A stretch of DNA of 64,000 nucleotides. It comes from Mucilaginibacter mallensis. Its GTDB lineage: Bacteria; Bacteroidota; Bacteroidia; Sphingobacteriales; Sphingobacteriaceae. The notes under the pieces are model-generated. The model was not told where the DNA came from and made no database searches. It was given only the letters and a program-made list of their open reading frames with translations. Numbering within the stretch: the stretch's first letter is position 1; each line of letters opens with the position of its first letter. Positions 16,503-25,178 of the stretch are shown here, in pieces. Position numbers and translations under genes: made by a program. The stretch spans positions 5,208,001 through 5,272,000 of the forward strand of contig NZ_LT629740.1 in assembly GCF_900105165.1 (NCBI RefSeq). The letters run 5' to 3'.

Positions 16503-17954
16503 TTAATTAAAATATTCGTTTCCATAAAGATCAATCATACACTTTTTACCATTAAGCCAAGTTTGTATTAATCCATTATCGTGGGAGCTAAAGTCGTAAT
16601 CGTATTTTATAGGTAACAAAATATTGCCATCATAGTCAATTAAGCCATATTTACCATCTTTTTTAACACATAACTTATTTAAGACTATTTCTCCCATCTC
16701 ATCATAAATTGGCTTGACACTATAATCTAGCTTAATAGTCATAATTCCATATTTCCCATTTAACTTAACCTTGTAATAACCATTATGACCATTTATATAT
16801 TCTATATCCTGGTAAACAGGCTTTATTACTTGTTTTCCCGTTTTGTTTATAAAGCCCATTAATTGATGATGGTCAATACTTATATAAACAATCGCTAAAT
16901 CATTTTTAAAAAAACTTATCCCTGTATAAACAAGCGGAGTTAATACTTTTCCGTCAATATTTGATAATCCTAGTTTAGGATTAGGAAAATCCTCCGCATA
17001 AACGGCAACTAAACTTTTATCAATAAATGCAATCCGTTTATAAATTGGCTTTATAGGTTCGTTCCCCAAGCTATCAATAAGTCCATAAGTTACCCCACTG
17101 CCATCATTGATGGCAACAATCGTTTCTCCATTATTATTAAAGCTCTGGATATTACTATAAATTGGTTTAATAAGCTCTTTCCCACTTTTATTCATTAGGC
17201 CGTATTTATTATTTAAACAGGTAATAAGTAAAGAATTGATAACCCAAGAACTCGTTATCTTATCAAATTGTGGATTGAAAATCTCTTTCCCTTCCTCAGA
17301 CAGAAGCCCCCACTTATCACCTATCCTAACTATTTCTGCATCAGCCGTTATGGTTTTTGTCCCCGCCATATTAACACCAAGCGATTTTATTTCATCATAC
17401 TTAGGTGAAATAATTTGTTGCCCCTGTTTTGATATTACCCCCCATTTTCCATTTAACTTTACTATAATGAACTTAAAGTTTGACAGACGCACATCATCAT
17501 AAATTGCCGGAACTATTATTTTATTGTTTTTGGTGTTTATAAGCCCTCTTTTATTATCATTCTGAATTATCTTAAGATCAATATTTGACGGATGAACATA
17601 TGTAAATGGATTAAAATCATTTGGCCCGGAGCCTTCGTCAGCATAACCCATTATTTCTTTTCCAACACTTTTAATTGGCGGAGTAGGAATTGTATTTTGT
17701 GCTATATTTCCAAGATTGTCAATAGTAATCCATTGTCCATCTTTTAAAACTTTTGCATACCACAAAGAGTCCTTCATACTTTTCTTAAAGGCGCCAACTA
17801 AACTGTATCCTTTATTTTTTGTGTATGCTAAGAATTTAGCCCCTTTTACATAACCGGTATTGTCGGGTACAAATGGCTGAGCGATTACATAATTAGTTAT
17901 ACAAACAAATATAAGTACAGTGATTTTTATTAATCTCTTTGTAGATATGCTCAT
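16503..17954 (-). CDS. WG-repeat protein, exported
   Basis: About 483 residues. ATG 17954 gives a normal signal peptide (RLIKITVLIFVCITNYVIAQ); ATG 17972 would add six residues. After a 100-residue N-terminal part come about nine WG-type beta repeats, such as NGKWGVISKQGQQIISPKYD, GDKWGLLSEEGKEIFNP, NKYGLMNKSGKELIKPIY and DGKYGLIDYDGNILLPIKYD. WG repeats are thought to mediate binding; no catalytic domain is seen. It lies downstream of rsgA on the same strand and is AT-richer than its neighbours, so may be a later insertion. Confidence 0.85.
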   Translation of the reverse strand: MSISTKRLIKITVLIFVCITNYVIAQPFVPDNTGYVKGAKFLAYTKNKGYSLVGAFKKSMKDSLWYAKVLKDGQWITIDNLGNIAQNTIPTPPIKSVGKEIMGYADEGSGPNDFNPFTYVHPSNIDLKIIQNDNKRGLINTKNNKIIVPAIYDDVRLSNFKFIIVKLNGKWGVISKQGQQIISPKYDEIKSLGVNMAGTKTITADAEIVRIGDKWGLLSEEGKEIFNPQFDKITSSWVINSLLITCLNNKYGLMNKSGKELIKPIYSNIQSFNNNGETIVAINDGSGVTYGLIDSLGNEPIKPIYKRIAFIDKSLVAVYAEDFPNPKLGLSNIDGKVLTPLVYTGISFFKNDLAIVYISIDHHQLMGFINKTGKQVIKPVYQDIEYINGHNGYYKVKLNGKYGIMTIKLDYSVKPIYDEMGEIVLNKLCVKKDGKYGLIDYDGNILLPIKYDYDFSSHDNGLIQTWLNGKKCMIDLYGNEYFN

Positions 17955-17992
17955 ATTAAATAAGTTAATCATTGTTATTATGCATAATTTTC

Positions 17993-18913
17993 CTAAGCCC
18001 TCGTATCATTCCCATTATAAATGCTCAGATAGCTTTCATAACGGGATAGTTCAATCTCGCCATTTTCCACTGCTTCCAATACTGCGCAACCTGGTTCATT
18101 AATATGGCGGCAGTTATTAAAGCGGCAATCATGCATACGCTGGCGCATCTCGGGGAAGAAATGGCTCAGTTCCTGTTTTTCTATATCGATAACACCCAGT
18201 TCGCGGATGCCCGGGGTATCAATAATGAAGCCGCCTTGTGGCAGTTCAAAGGCCTCTGCAAAAGTGGTGGTGTGCATTCCTTTGTCGCTCCAGTCGGATA
18301 CCTGGTGGGTACGTAGTTCCAGATCAGGTAATAAACGGTTAATTAAACTTGATTTACCAACACCTGAGTGCCCCGAGAACAGCGTTACTTTATCTTTTAA
18401 CAAAGCCTGTACTTTTTCAATATTTGTCCCTTCCAATGCCGATACCTGGTAGCAAGGGTAACCGATTTTTTCATATACGGCTTTGTATTCGTCTAATATC
18501 TCTAAGCCTTCATCACTAAACAGGTCGAGCTTGTTAAAAACCAACCGTGCAGGGATGTCATAAGCTTCGGCGGTTACTAAAAACCTGTCGATAAAGCCCA
18601 ACGATGTACGCGGCGAAGCTAAAGTTACCACCAGTAAAGCCTGGTCGAGGTTAGCGGCAATGATCTGCGCCTGTTTGCTCAGGTTGATAGATTTGCGAAT
18701 GATGTAATTTTTACGCTGTTGCAGGTTGGTGATCACCCCGGTTTCCTGTTCGGGTTCCATCTCAAAATCAACCACATCGCCTACGGCTATTGGGTTTGTG
18801 GTAACAATGCCCTTGGTACGGAACTTTCCTTTTATACGGCAATCTATTATTTGCCCGCCATTGGTTTGTACCTGGTACCAGCTTCCGGTTGATTTGGTGA
18901 TGAGTCCCTGCAT
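17993..18913 (-). CDS. rsgA: Ribosome small subunit-dependent GTPase A
   Basis: 306 residues. RsgA is a circularly permuted GTPase assisting late 30S maturation. An OB-fold domain (residues 1-70) is followed by the permuted G motifs, NKLDLF (G4) before GHSGVGKSSLINRLLP (G1) and DTPGIRE (G3). The C-terminal zinc-binding region shows CRFNNCRHINEPGC. Start ATG 18913 gives the expected MQGLITKSTGSWY opening. It precedes the WG-repeat gene and, beyond it, the dtd/mazG operon on the same strand. Confidence 0.97.
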   Translation of the reverse strand: MQGLITKSTGSWYQVQTNGGQIIDCRIKGKFRTKGIVTTNPIAVGDVVDFEMEPEQETGVITNLQQRKNYIIRKSINLSKQAQIIAANLDQALLVVTLASPRTSLGFIDRFLVTAEAYDIPARLVFNKLDLFSDEGLEILDEYKAVYEKIGYPCYQVSALEGTNIEKVQALLKDKVTLFSGHSGVGKSSLINRLLPDLELRTHQVSDWSDKGMHTTTFAEAFELPQGGFIIDTPGIRELGVIDIEKQELSHFFPEMRQRMHDCRFNNCRHINEPGCAVLEAVENGEIELSRYESYLSIYNGNDTRA

Positions 18914-19020
18914 TTGTGCGGTAAAGTTATGAATTTAGCAGAAAGTGTTGAGAGCTTATTTCCGTTGTCCGTCCGCCTCCCTGGCCCCATAGGTTGCCGA
19001 CAGAAAGGACAGAATGGGTA

Positions 19021-19269
19021 GCTCGCGTTGAAGTTCGCGTTAGTGATAGCAGCGGATACCGGCCTTGCGCCTAATGCCCGTGCAGTATGAGCGGATAGCA
19101 CGGGCCGGAGGCAACGCCCAAATTGTCAGAACCTGAATTTATTGAATTAAGGTCATTCGAAAAATTCATAAAATCCGGTTCAGACAATTAAACCCTTTAC
19201 GCGCTCCGTTGACTCACCCCGACATCGTTTCACTTGTCGACCCTCTCTACGGCAAGCCGTAAAGAGGGT
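19021..19269 (+). repeat. Family A palindromic repeat, copy 2
   Basis: Same orientation as copy 1. Holds the core from GCGTTAGTGATAGC to GGCAACGCCC, the AATTGTCAGAACC/GGTTCAGACAATT inverted repeat, and the right end CGCGCTCCGTTGACTCACC ... CCCTCTCTACGG. The left outer arm is missing or degraded. It fills the gap between rsgA and the threonine operon leader. Confidence 0.8.
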
Positions 19270-19305
19270 AAAGCTCTCTCCAACAAAAAATAAAACGCAA
19301 TCTTC

Positions 19306-19337
19306 TTGCTATTTCAAAAATTAACTGCTTATTTTAC
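19306..19337 (+). promoter_or_regulatory. Possible promoter of the threonine operon
   Basis: TTG at 19306-19308 and TATTTTAC at 19330-19337, 21 bp apart, approximate the Bacteroidota pattern. The predicted start would put the leader peptide about 20 nt into the transcript. The -7 box is imperfect. Confidence 0.4.
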
Positions 19338-19362
19338 GGCGTCTTACAAAAAGACCATAGAA

Positions 19363-19428
19363 ATGATAACAAACGGCACCATTATTACAACAATTATTAC
19401 CACCGGTATAAACCTCGGAGGAAGATAA
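19363..19428 (+). CDS. thrL: Threonine operon leader peptide (Thr/Ile-rich)
   Basis: A 21-codon frame, ATG 19363 to TAA 19426-19428. Six of 21 residues are Thr and six Ile, including the run TIITTIITT. It lies 82 nt upstream of thrA and is followed by mutually exclusive hairpins ending in a terminator. This is the layout of the classical E. coli thr attenuator, where scarce charged tRNA-Thr or tRNA-Ile stalls the ribosome on the leader. The leader sequence itself is not homologous in detail. The gene symbol is by analogy. Confidence 0.85.
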   Translation: MITNGTIITTIITTGINLGGR

Positions 19429-19477
19429 TCGTATGGTGTAAAAACATAAAAAAAACCAAATGAACGCCTTCCTCCGA
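19415..19477 (+). promoter_or_regulatory. Antiterminator of the threonine attenuator
   Basis: TCGGAGGAAG at 19415-19424, within the last leader codons, is exactly complementary to CTTCCTCCGA at 19468-19477, the 5' arm of the terminator. A ribosome finishing the leader would cover 19415-19424 and allow termination; one stalled on the upstream Thr/Ile codons would leave it free to pair and disrupt the terminator. Confidence 0.8.
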
Positions 19478-19500
19478 AAAAGAGGAAGGCGTTTTTGTTT
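19463..19500 (+). terminator. Intrinsic terminator of the threonine attenuator
   Basis: Perfect 12-bp stem AACGCCTTCCTC (19463-19474) / GAGGAAGGCGTT (19482-19493), loop CGAAAAA, followed by a TTTTTGTTT tract. It lies 10 bp before the thrA start codon. Confidence 0.88.
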
Positions 19501-19509
19501 ATAACATAT

Positions 19510-21957
19510 ATGAAAATTTTAAAATTTGGCGGTACTTCCGTAGGATCAGTAGCAAGCATCCAAACCTTATTAAACATTTTAAAGAACGAGGCTAAAGCCG
19601 AAAAGCCGGTTGTTGTACTATCTGCCATGAGCGGGGTAACCAATTTGCTGGTTTCGATGGCTGAAGGCGCCGTTATTGGCAACGAGTTTACCGCCCAATT
19701 AGCCGAACTGGAACGCCGTCACTTTGATGTGGTGAAAAGCCTGTTGGATATTCAGCACCAAAACCCTGCCTTTACCCGCCTTAAAATCCACTTTAATCAT
19801 TTAGAGGATCTGTTACAGGGCATTTTAACCTTAAAGGAACTTACCCCAAAAACAAGAGATTTAGTATTAAGCTACGGCGAACGCTGCTCTACCTTAATGG
19901 TGAGCAAAATTGCCGCCCAATATTTCCCGGAGGCTATTTTTGTTGATGCTTCGGAACTGATAAAAACCGACAGCGCGTTTGGTCAGGCTAAGGTGAATAT
20001 GGAGCTTACTGAACAACTGATCCGTGGTTTTCAAAAAGAGAACAGTGATAAAATGCTGTTTGTTACCGGTTTTATAGCTGGTAATGATGCGGGGCAGATC
20101 ACTACTTTAGGTCGTGGTGGCAGCGATTATACTGCTGCAATATTTGGCTCGGCATTAAATTCGCAGGAGATTCAGATCTGGACTGATGTAAATGGTATGA
20201 TGACCGCCGACCCCCGCCTGGTGAAAAAAGCATTCTCACTACCGGAGCTTACTTATACCGAGGCAATGGAACTATCCTACTTCGGTGCCAAGGTGATCTA
20301 TCCGCCAACCATGATCCCGGCGTTCCTGAAAAAGATCCCTATCGTTATAAAAAATACTTTTGAGCCTGAGTTTGAGGGTACAGTTATCCGCCACGATTGC
20401 AAGGCATCAACTTTGCCAATCAAGGGTATCTCCACCATCAACAATATCAGCATCCTGAATTTAGAAGGCAGCGGTATGGTGGGTAAATCAGGCTTTAGCG
20501 GTCGTTTATTCTCTTTACTGGCGAGGGAGCAGATCAACATCATCCTCATCACCCAATCATCATCGGAGCATAGCATCACCTTCGCTGTACAACCTGATGA
20601 TGCTGAAAGGGCAAAAACACTAATAGAGCAGGAATTTGAATTAGAATTACTGGCTAATAAATTAGAGAAACCTGCCATTGAGCGCAGTCTGGCTGTTTTA
20701 GCCGTAGTTGGCGAAAACATGAAACAAACCCCGGGAGTATCCGGCAAATTGTTCCATGCGTTGGGCCGTAATGGTGTAAACGTAAGGGCGATTGCTCAGG
20801 GTTCATCAGAGTATAATATTTCGGTTATCATATCAGCGCATGATTTGGCTAAAGCTTTAAATGCCGTACATGATGCCTTTTTTGTGGAGCTTACCAAAAC
20901 GCTGCATGCCTTTTGTTTAGGTACCGGCAACATCGGTAAAACATTGTTTAAGCAATTAAACGCGCACAGCGATTTTTTACAGGAAAAGAACGGCATACAG
21001 GTTAAAATTGCCGGTATCAGCAATACCCGTAAAATGGTTTTTAATGCTGATGGCATATCATTGGATACCTGGGAAGATGATTTACAGGCATCAGATGAAA
21101 AAGCCGACCTGAAAGGATTTATCGAGCGCATGAAAAGCATGAACCTGCCGAACTGCGTATTCATCGACAATACCGCCAGTCCTAAGCCAATTGAGTTTTA
21201 CGAAGAGGCATTTAAATCGAACATATCGGTAGTAACCTGTAATAAAATAGGCAACTCGGCTTCCTACAAACAATACACCACCTTCCGCGATACCGCGAGG
21301 CAGCATGGCGTTGATTTCTTTTACGAAACCAATGTTGGCGCAGGCCTGCCCATCATCCGTACTTTAAAGGATTTGATGAACAGCGGCGACAGGGTGCAGC
21401 GCATCGAAGCTATACTTTCGGGTACTATATCCTTCATCTTTAATAACTTTAAGGGCGATGCCAATTTCCACGATGTGGTGAAGATGGCGCAAGAAAAAGG
21501 CTATACCGAACCCGATCCGCGTGATGATTTACGTGGCACCGACTTCATGCGCAAAATGCTGATCCTTGCTCGTGATGCGGGTTACGCGTTAGAAGCATCG
21601 GATGTAGAAATAGAAAGTATGCTGCCCAAAGCTTGCCTGGATGCACAAAGTGTTGATGATTTCTACGCAGCGCTGAAAACTGAGGATGCTTTCTTCGCCA
21701 ACCTGAAGAACTCAGCAGAGCAAGACGGCAAGGTTTTAAGGTACATCGGTAAGCTGGAAGATGGTAAGGTAGCTATCACCCTGCAAATGGTTGATGAAAA
21801 CCATCCGTTCTTCACCTTATCCGGCAGTGATAATATCATTTCTTTCACCACCGATAGGTATAAAGAACGACCTTTGGTAGTAAAGGGCCCAGGTGCAGGC
21901 GCCGAGGTAACTGCCGCAGGTGTATTTGCTGATTTAATAAATGTGGGTGCTAATTAA
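19510..21957 (+). CDS. thrA: Bifunctional aspartate kinase / homoserine dehydrogenase
   Basis: 815 residues from ATG 19510, which gives the standard opening MKILKFGGTSVGSV; an upstream TTG lies in the terminator tail. The N-terminal kinase phosphorylates aspartate (KFGGTS, GRGGSDYTAAIFG, WTDVNGMMTADPRLV). Two ACT domains around residues 310-460 are the usual site of threonine feedback. The C-terminal dehydrogenase reduces aspartate semialdehyde to homoserine (GTGNIGKTLFKQ, ETNVGAGLPIIRTL, GYTEPDPRDDLRGTDFMRK). It is first in thrABC and is controlled by the leader attenuator. Confidence 0.97.
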   Translation: MKILKFGGTSVGSVASIQTLLNILKNEAKAEKPVVVLSAMSGVTNLLVSMAEGAVIGNEFTAQLAELERRHFDVVKSLLDIQHQNPAFTRLKIHFNHLEDLLQGILTLKELTPKTRDLVLSYGERCSTLMVSKIAAQYFPEAIFVDASELIKTDSAFGQAKVNMELTEQLIRGFQKENSDKMLFVTGFIAGNDAGQITTLGRGGSDYTAAIFGSALNSQEIQIWTDVNGMMTADPRLVKKAFSLPELTYTEAMELSYFGAKVIYPPTMIPAFLKKIPIVIKNTFEPEFEGTVIRHDCKASTLPIKGISTINNISILNLEGSGMVGKSGFSGRLFSLLAREQINIILITQSSSEHSITFAVQPDDAERAKTLIEQEFELELLANKLEKPAIERSLAVLAVVGENMKQTPGVSGKLFHALGRNGVNVRAIAQGSSEYNISVIISAHDLAKALNAVHDAFFVELTKTLHAFCLGTGNIGKTLFKQLNAHSDFLQEKNGIQVKIAGISNTRKMVFNADGISLDTWEDDLQASDEKADLKGFIERMKSMNLPNCVFIDNTASPKPIEFYEEAFKSNISVVTCNKIGNSASYKQYTTFRDTARQHGVDFFYETNVGAGLPIIRTLKDLMNSGDRVQRIEAILSGTISFIFNNFKGDANFHDVVKMAQEKGYTEPDPRDDLRGTDFMRKMLILARDAGYALEASDVEIESMLPKACLDAQSVDDFYAALKTEDAFFANLKNSAEQDGKVLRYIGKLEDGKVAITLQMVDENHPFFTLSGSDNIISFTTDRYKERPLVVKGPGAGAEVTAAGVFADLINVGAN

Positions 21958-21958
21958 G

Positions 21959-22080
21959 AGCCCCCTAACCCCCTAAAGGGGGAACAAAAGTTTGATAATT
22001 ATATGGAAAATAACATAGAAGAAGTAAAAAAGCCCACCGTTTTAGCTCCCCCTTCAGGGGGCGGGGGGGGCTTGAGCTCG
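21959..22080 (+). repeat. C/G-tract repeat spanning the thrA-thrB junction and the thrB N-terminus
   Basis: AGCCCCCTAACCCCCTAAAG with GGGGGAAC before thrB faces TAGCTCCCCCTTCAGGGGGC and a run of eight G inside the thrB reading frame. Related tracts occur at 22999-23100, 35110-35140 and 43965-44000. Confidence 0.7.
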
Positions 22081-23001
22081 GTTGCAGTCTTTGCCCCTGC
22101 CACGGTGGCCAACGTTGTGTGCGGCTTTGATGTGCTTGGCTTTGCAGTTAACGAGCCCGGCGACGAGGTAATTATGCGCCTCACCAACAAGCCGGGTATC
22201 ACCATCAGCAAAATTACCGGCGATGATGGTCGTTTACCGCTCGATCCTGCTAAGAATACCGTGAGCGTGAGCGTGCAGCATTACTTAAAGAGTGTCGACC
22301 GTTTGGATATTGGTTTGGATATCGAACTCCATAAAAAAATGCCTATCGGTAGCGGATTAGGTTCAAGTTCTGCCAGTACGGTTGCGGGGTTGTACGCCAT
22401 CAAAACTTTATTGGGCGATGAGTCTGATCCGGCTAAATTATTGCCTTTTGCTATGAAGGGTGAGGAAATGGCTTGCGGTCATGGTCATGCTGATAACGTA
22501 GCGCCTGCTTTATTGGGTGGCTTTGTGCTCATCCGCAGTTATGAGCCTTTGGATGTGGTGCGTTTACCGCATCCCGCAGGCCTATATTGCGCTATCGTTT
22601 TCCCTGATGTGGATGTGCCCACCCGCGAAGCAAGGCAGATCATCCGCAACAAAATATTTATGAAGGATGCCGTTACGCAATGGGGCAACATTGCAGGCCT
22701 GGTAAGCGGTTTATTTATGCAGGATATCGACCTGATCGGTCGCAGCATGACCGATATTTTGGTTGAGCCGGTACGCTCCATGCTCATCCCCGACTTTTAC
22801 AAAATGCGCGAAATAGCCATGGGTATGGGTGCGGTAAGCTTCGGTATCTCGGGCTCCGGTCCATCCGTATTCGCCTTTACCCGCGATGAGGAAACAGCAA
22901 AGCTCATCACCCAAAAATTACAGCAGCACTTAACCAGCATTAAAATAGGCTCGAATATTTATGTGTCGACTATTAATGATCAAGGGCCGAGGGTGATATA
23001 A
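22003..23001 (+). CDS. thrB: Homoserine kinase
   Basis: 332 residues of the GHMP kinase family, phosphorylating homoserine. The conserved part starts near residue 27 (VAVFAPATVANVVCGFDVLG); the ATP-binding motif PIGSGLGSSSAS is at about 114-125, and a C-terminal GISGSGPSVFAF motif is present. The first 25 residues (including LAPPSGGGGG) are translated from a C/G-tract intergenic repeat and are unlike the family. No ATG occurs between them and the conserved core, so they are probably really made. It is the middle gene of thrABC, 45 bp after thrA. Confidence 0.95.
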   Translation: MENNIEEVKKPTVLAPPSGGGGGLSSVAVFAPATVANVVCGFDVLGFAVNEPGDEVIMRLTNKPGITISKITGDDGRLPLDPAKNTVSVSVQHYLKSVDRLDIGLDIELHKKMPIGSGLGSSSASTVAGLYAIKTLLGDESDPAKLLPFAMKGEEMACGHGHADNVAPALLGGFVLIRSYEPLDVVRLPHPAGLYCAIVFPDVDVPTREARQIIRNKIFMKDAVTQWGNIAGLVSGLFMQDIDLIGRSMTDILVEPVRSMLIPDFYKMREIAMGMGAVSFGISGSGPSVFAFTRDEETAKLITQKLQQHLTSIKIGSNIYVSTINDQGPRVI

Positions 23002-23103
23002 CCCCACCCAAACCCTCCCCAAAGGGGAGGACTTATAAAAACAACGATATTAAACTATACAAACCAAAAATCTCCCCCCTTTGGGGGAGATTTAGAGGGG
23101 GTA
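22999..23103 (+). repeat. C/G-tract repeat between thrB and thrC
   Basis: ACCCTCCCCAAAGGGGAGGA and TCTCCCCCCTTTGGGGGAGA are two palindromic tracts, each able to form a stem, followed by TTTAGAGGGGG. Same type as the thrA-thrB junction. Confidence 0.7.
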
Positions 23104-23110
23104 AATAACA

Positions 23111-24421
23111 ATGGAATTATACAGTACTAACAACCCTAACACCAGGGTATCATTTAAAGAAGCGGTTTTTAACAGCATGCCGCAGGATAAAGGCTTATAC
23201 ATGCCGGTGGAGATCCCCCGTTTGGATGATAAATTTATTATGCACCTCGATCAGTATTCCCTGCCCGAGATCGCTTTTCATGTAGCTAATCATCTATTGG
23301 GCGATTCTATCCCTGCGGATGACCTGAAGGCTATTATTTATGATGCCATCAACTTTTATGCGCCCATCGTAAAGCTGGAAGATAAGGTTTATGTGCTGGA
23401 GCTTTTCCATGGCCCGTCGTTAGCGTTTAAGGATTTTGGCGCGCGCTTCATGAGCCGGGTGATGAGCTATTTTTTGGAAGAAGGCGAAAAACAACTGGAT
23501 GTGTTGGTAGCAACTTCCGGCGATACCGGTGGCGCGGTGGCTCTGGGCTTCCTGGGTGTGCCGAATACCCGTGTTACTATACTATACCCCAAAGGCAAGG
23601 TTAGCGATATACAGGAGCTGCAATTAACCACCAACGGGCAAAACATCCGCGCCCTTGAGATCGACGGTACATTTGATGATTGCCAGGCTTTGGTGAAACA
23701 AGCATTTACAGATAAAGAACTGAATGAAAAATTCAGGCTGACTTCGGCAAACTCTATAAACATTGCACGACTCATCCCGCAAACGTTCTATTACTTTAAC
23801 GCCTATGCGCAATTGCTGCGCGAGGGTAACGATAAAGCCGTATTCGCCGTGCCGAGCGGTAACTTTGGTAATATAGGTGCAGGTTTATTAGCCTGGAAAA
23901 TGGGATTGCCGGTTGAGCAGTTCATTGCCGCTACTAACGTTAATGATACCGTGCCCGAATACCTGAAATCCGGCATTTATGAGCCTAAGCCATCGGTAGC
24001 CACGCTGTCAAACGCTATGGATGTAGGCAACCCGAGCAACTGGGTACGCATTGCCGATATGTTTAAGGGCGATATCGATCAATTAAAAACCCTCATCACC
24101 GGTTACAGCTTTGATGATGAAGCTACATTAGCCGCTATAAAGGAAGTTGATGCCGAGGATAACTATGTGGTTTGTCCGCATACCGCCATAGCCTGGCAGG
24201 CCCTTAAAGACTGGCAACAACAGCACCCCGACAGCGAAGCAACCGGTATATTCCTCTCCACTGCCCACCCATGCAAGTTCCCCGATGTTTTCCCGGATAA
24301 CATTGCCGAAAAGATTGTTGTACCCGAGCAGGTTAAAGATCTGGAAGAAAAAACCAAGCATTCCGTGATATTGGGTAAGGAGTTTGGGGAGTTTAAGGAT
24401 TATTTGTTGAAGCATAATTAA
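23111..24421 (+). CDS. thrC: Threonine synthase
   Basis: 436 residues. A PLP enzyme converting phosphohomoserine to threonine, the last step of the pathway. The N-terminal family motif is near YSTNNPNTRVSFKEAV; the PLP lysine is Lys107 in GPSLAFKDFGARFM; LVATSGDTGGAVALGF and VPSGNFGNIGAG bind the cofactor phosphate. Full length. Third gene of the operon, separated from thrB by the C/G-tract repeat. Confidence 0.96.
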   Translation: MELYSTNNPNTRVSFKEAVFNSMPQDKGLYMPVEIPRLDDKFIMHLDQYSLPEIAFHVANHLLGDSIPADDLKAIIYDAINFYAPIVKLEDKVYVLELFHGPSLAFKDFGARFMSRVMSYFLEEGEKQLDVLVATSGDTGGAVALGFLGVPNTRVTILYPKGKVSDIQELQLTTNGQNIRALEIDGTFDDCQALVKQAFTDKELNEKFRLTSANSINIARLIPQTFYYFNAYAQLLREGNDKAVFAVPSGNFGNIGAGLLAWKMGLPVEQFIAATNVNDTVPEYLKSGIYEPKPSVATLSNAMDVGNPSNWVRIADMFKGDIDQLKTLITGYSFDDEATLAAIKEVDAEDNYVVCPHTAIAWQALKDWQQQHPDSEATGIFLSTAHPCKFPDVFPDNIAEKIVVPEQVKDLEEKTKHSVILGKEFGEFKDYLLKHN

Positions 24422-24462
24422 CACACCGAACCCGTTAAGGGCGCACTATATAAGTTTATATC

Positions 24463-24975
24463 ATGAAAATGAATTACCTGCTAAACATCCTGTCGGACGA
24501 CCGAAAAGGATTGATGAGTATAATCACCAGTATGTTAAACCGTAAAGGCATTGAGATTGAGAGTATCAGCGCCGCAAAAACCGATATTCATACCCAGGTG
24601 CTTATTAACATACAGGTAATTGCCCATGATGCCGATATTAAACTGATGGCCTTTAAAATTGAAAATATTATTGAAGTTTATAAGGTTGAAGTGGAGCTGC
24701 TACAGCATGCCGCTTACCAAAAAGTAGCGTTATACACGTTGCTTAAGCAAGGCTACAATACCCAAATAAATAACCAGATACAAAAGTACGGTGCCATTAT
24801 AGTAGGTTATGATAATGATGTAATAACCATACAAAAAACCGGCAGAGATGAGGATATACAGCTTTTATACAATGCACTTGAAGGCAAATACCTGAAAAGC
24901 TTTAGCAAAAGCGCCGTTATAGCACTTAAAGCAATTACTGTGGATGACGACACCGTCATTAGTAAGGCTGCATAA
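24463..24975 (+). CDS. ACT-domain protein resembling the acetolactate synthase small subunit
   Basis: 170 residues. The N-terminal 75 residues look like an IlvH/IlvN ACT domain (YLLNILSDDRKGLMSIITSM, RKGIEIESISAA), and the remainder resembles the C-terminal half of these regulatory subunits. IlvN binds valine and modulates acetolactate synthase. No catalytic ilvB lies in the window; the gene follows thrC by 41 bp and is probably cotranscribed. That position, and leader codons that sense isoleucine, would fit a Thr-to-Ile link, but this copy could also be a divergent amino-acid sensor. Confidence 0.75.
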   Translation: MKMNYLLNILSDDRKGLMSIITSMLNRKGIEIESISAAKTDIHTQVLINIQVIAHDADIKLMAFKIENIIEVYKVEVELLQHAAYQKVALYTLLKQGYNTQINNQIQKYGAIIVGYDNDVITIQKTGRDEDIQLLYNALEGKYLKSFSKSAVIALKAITVDDDTVISKAA

Positions 24976-24999
24976 GCGTGCAGCCCTATAACTAATAAC

Positions 25000-25031
25000 A
25001 AAAGCCTTGTTCTTAACTGAGCAGGGCTTTT
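25000..25031 (+). terminator. Terminator of the threonine operon
   Basis: Stem AAAAGCCTTGTTC / GAGCAGGGCTTTT with a TTAACT loop and T-rich tail, 25 bp after the ACT gene. Confidence 0.8.
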
Positions 25032-25178
25032 GCTTTAAATATGTATTGCTGATAGGCTTGTCCGTCCGTTTTGGGGGGCCGGTGTGGTGGGTTGGGGGTG
25101 GACAAAGGGGAAGTGTGTTCATTAACGCTTCCACGCTTTTGGATTTGCTGCATGCTTCCGCAATTGGGCATATTATTC

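Noticed and set aside
18847..19101. 84-codon minus-strand frame over the rsgA start
   Set aside because: Its sequence is the family A repeat core and the rsgA 5' end; no separate gene support.
19344..19682. 112-codon minus-strand frame over the threonine attenuator
   Set aside because: Antisense to the leader, terminator and thrA start, which are well supported.
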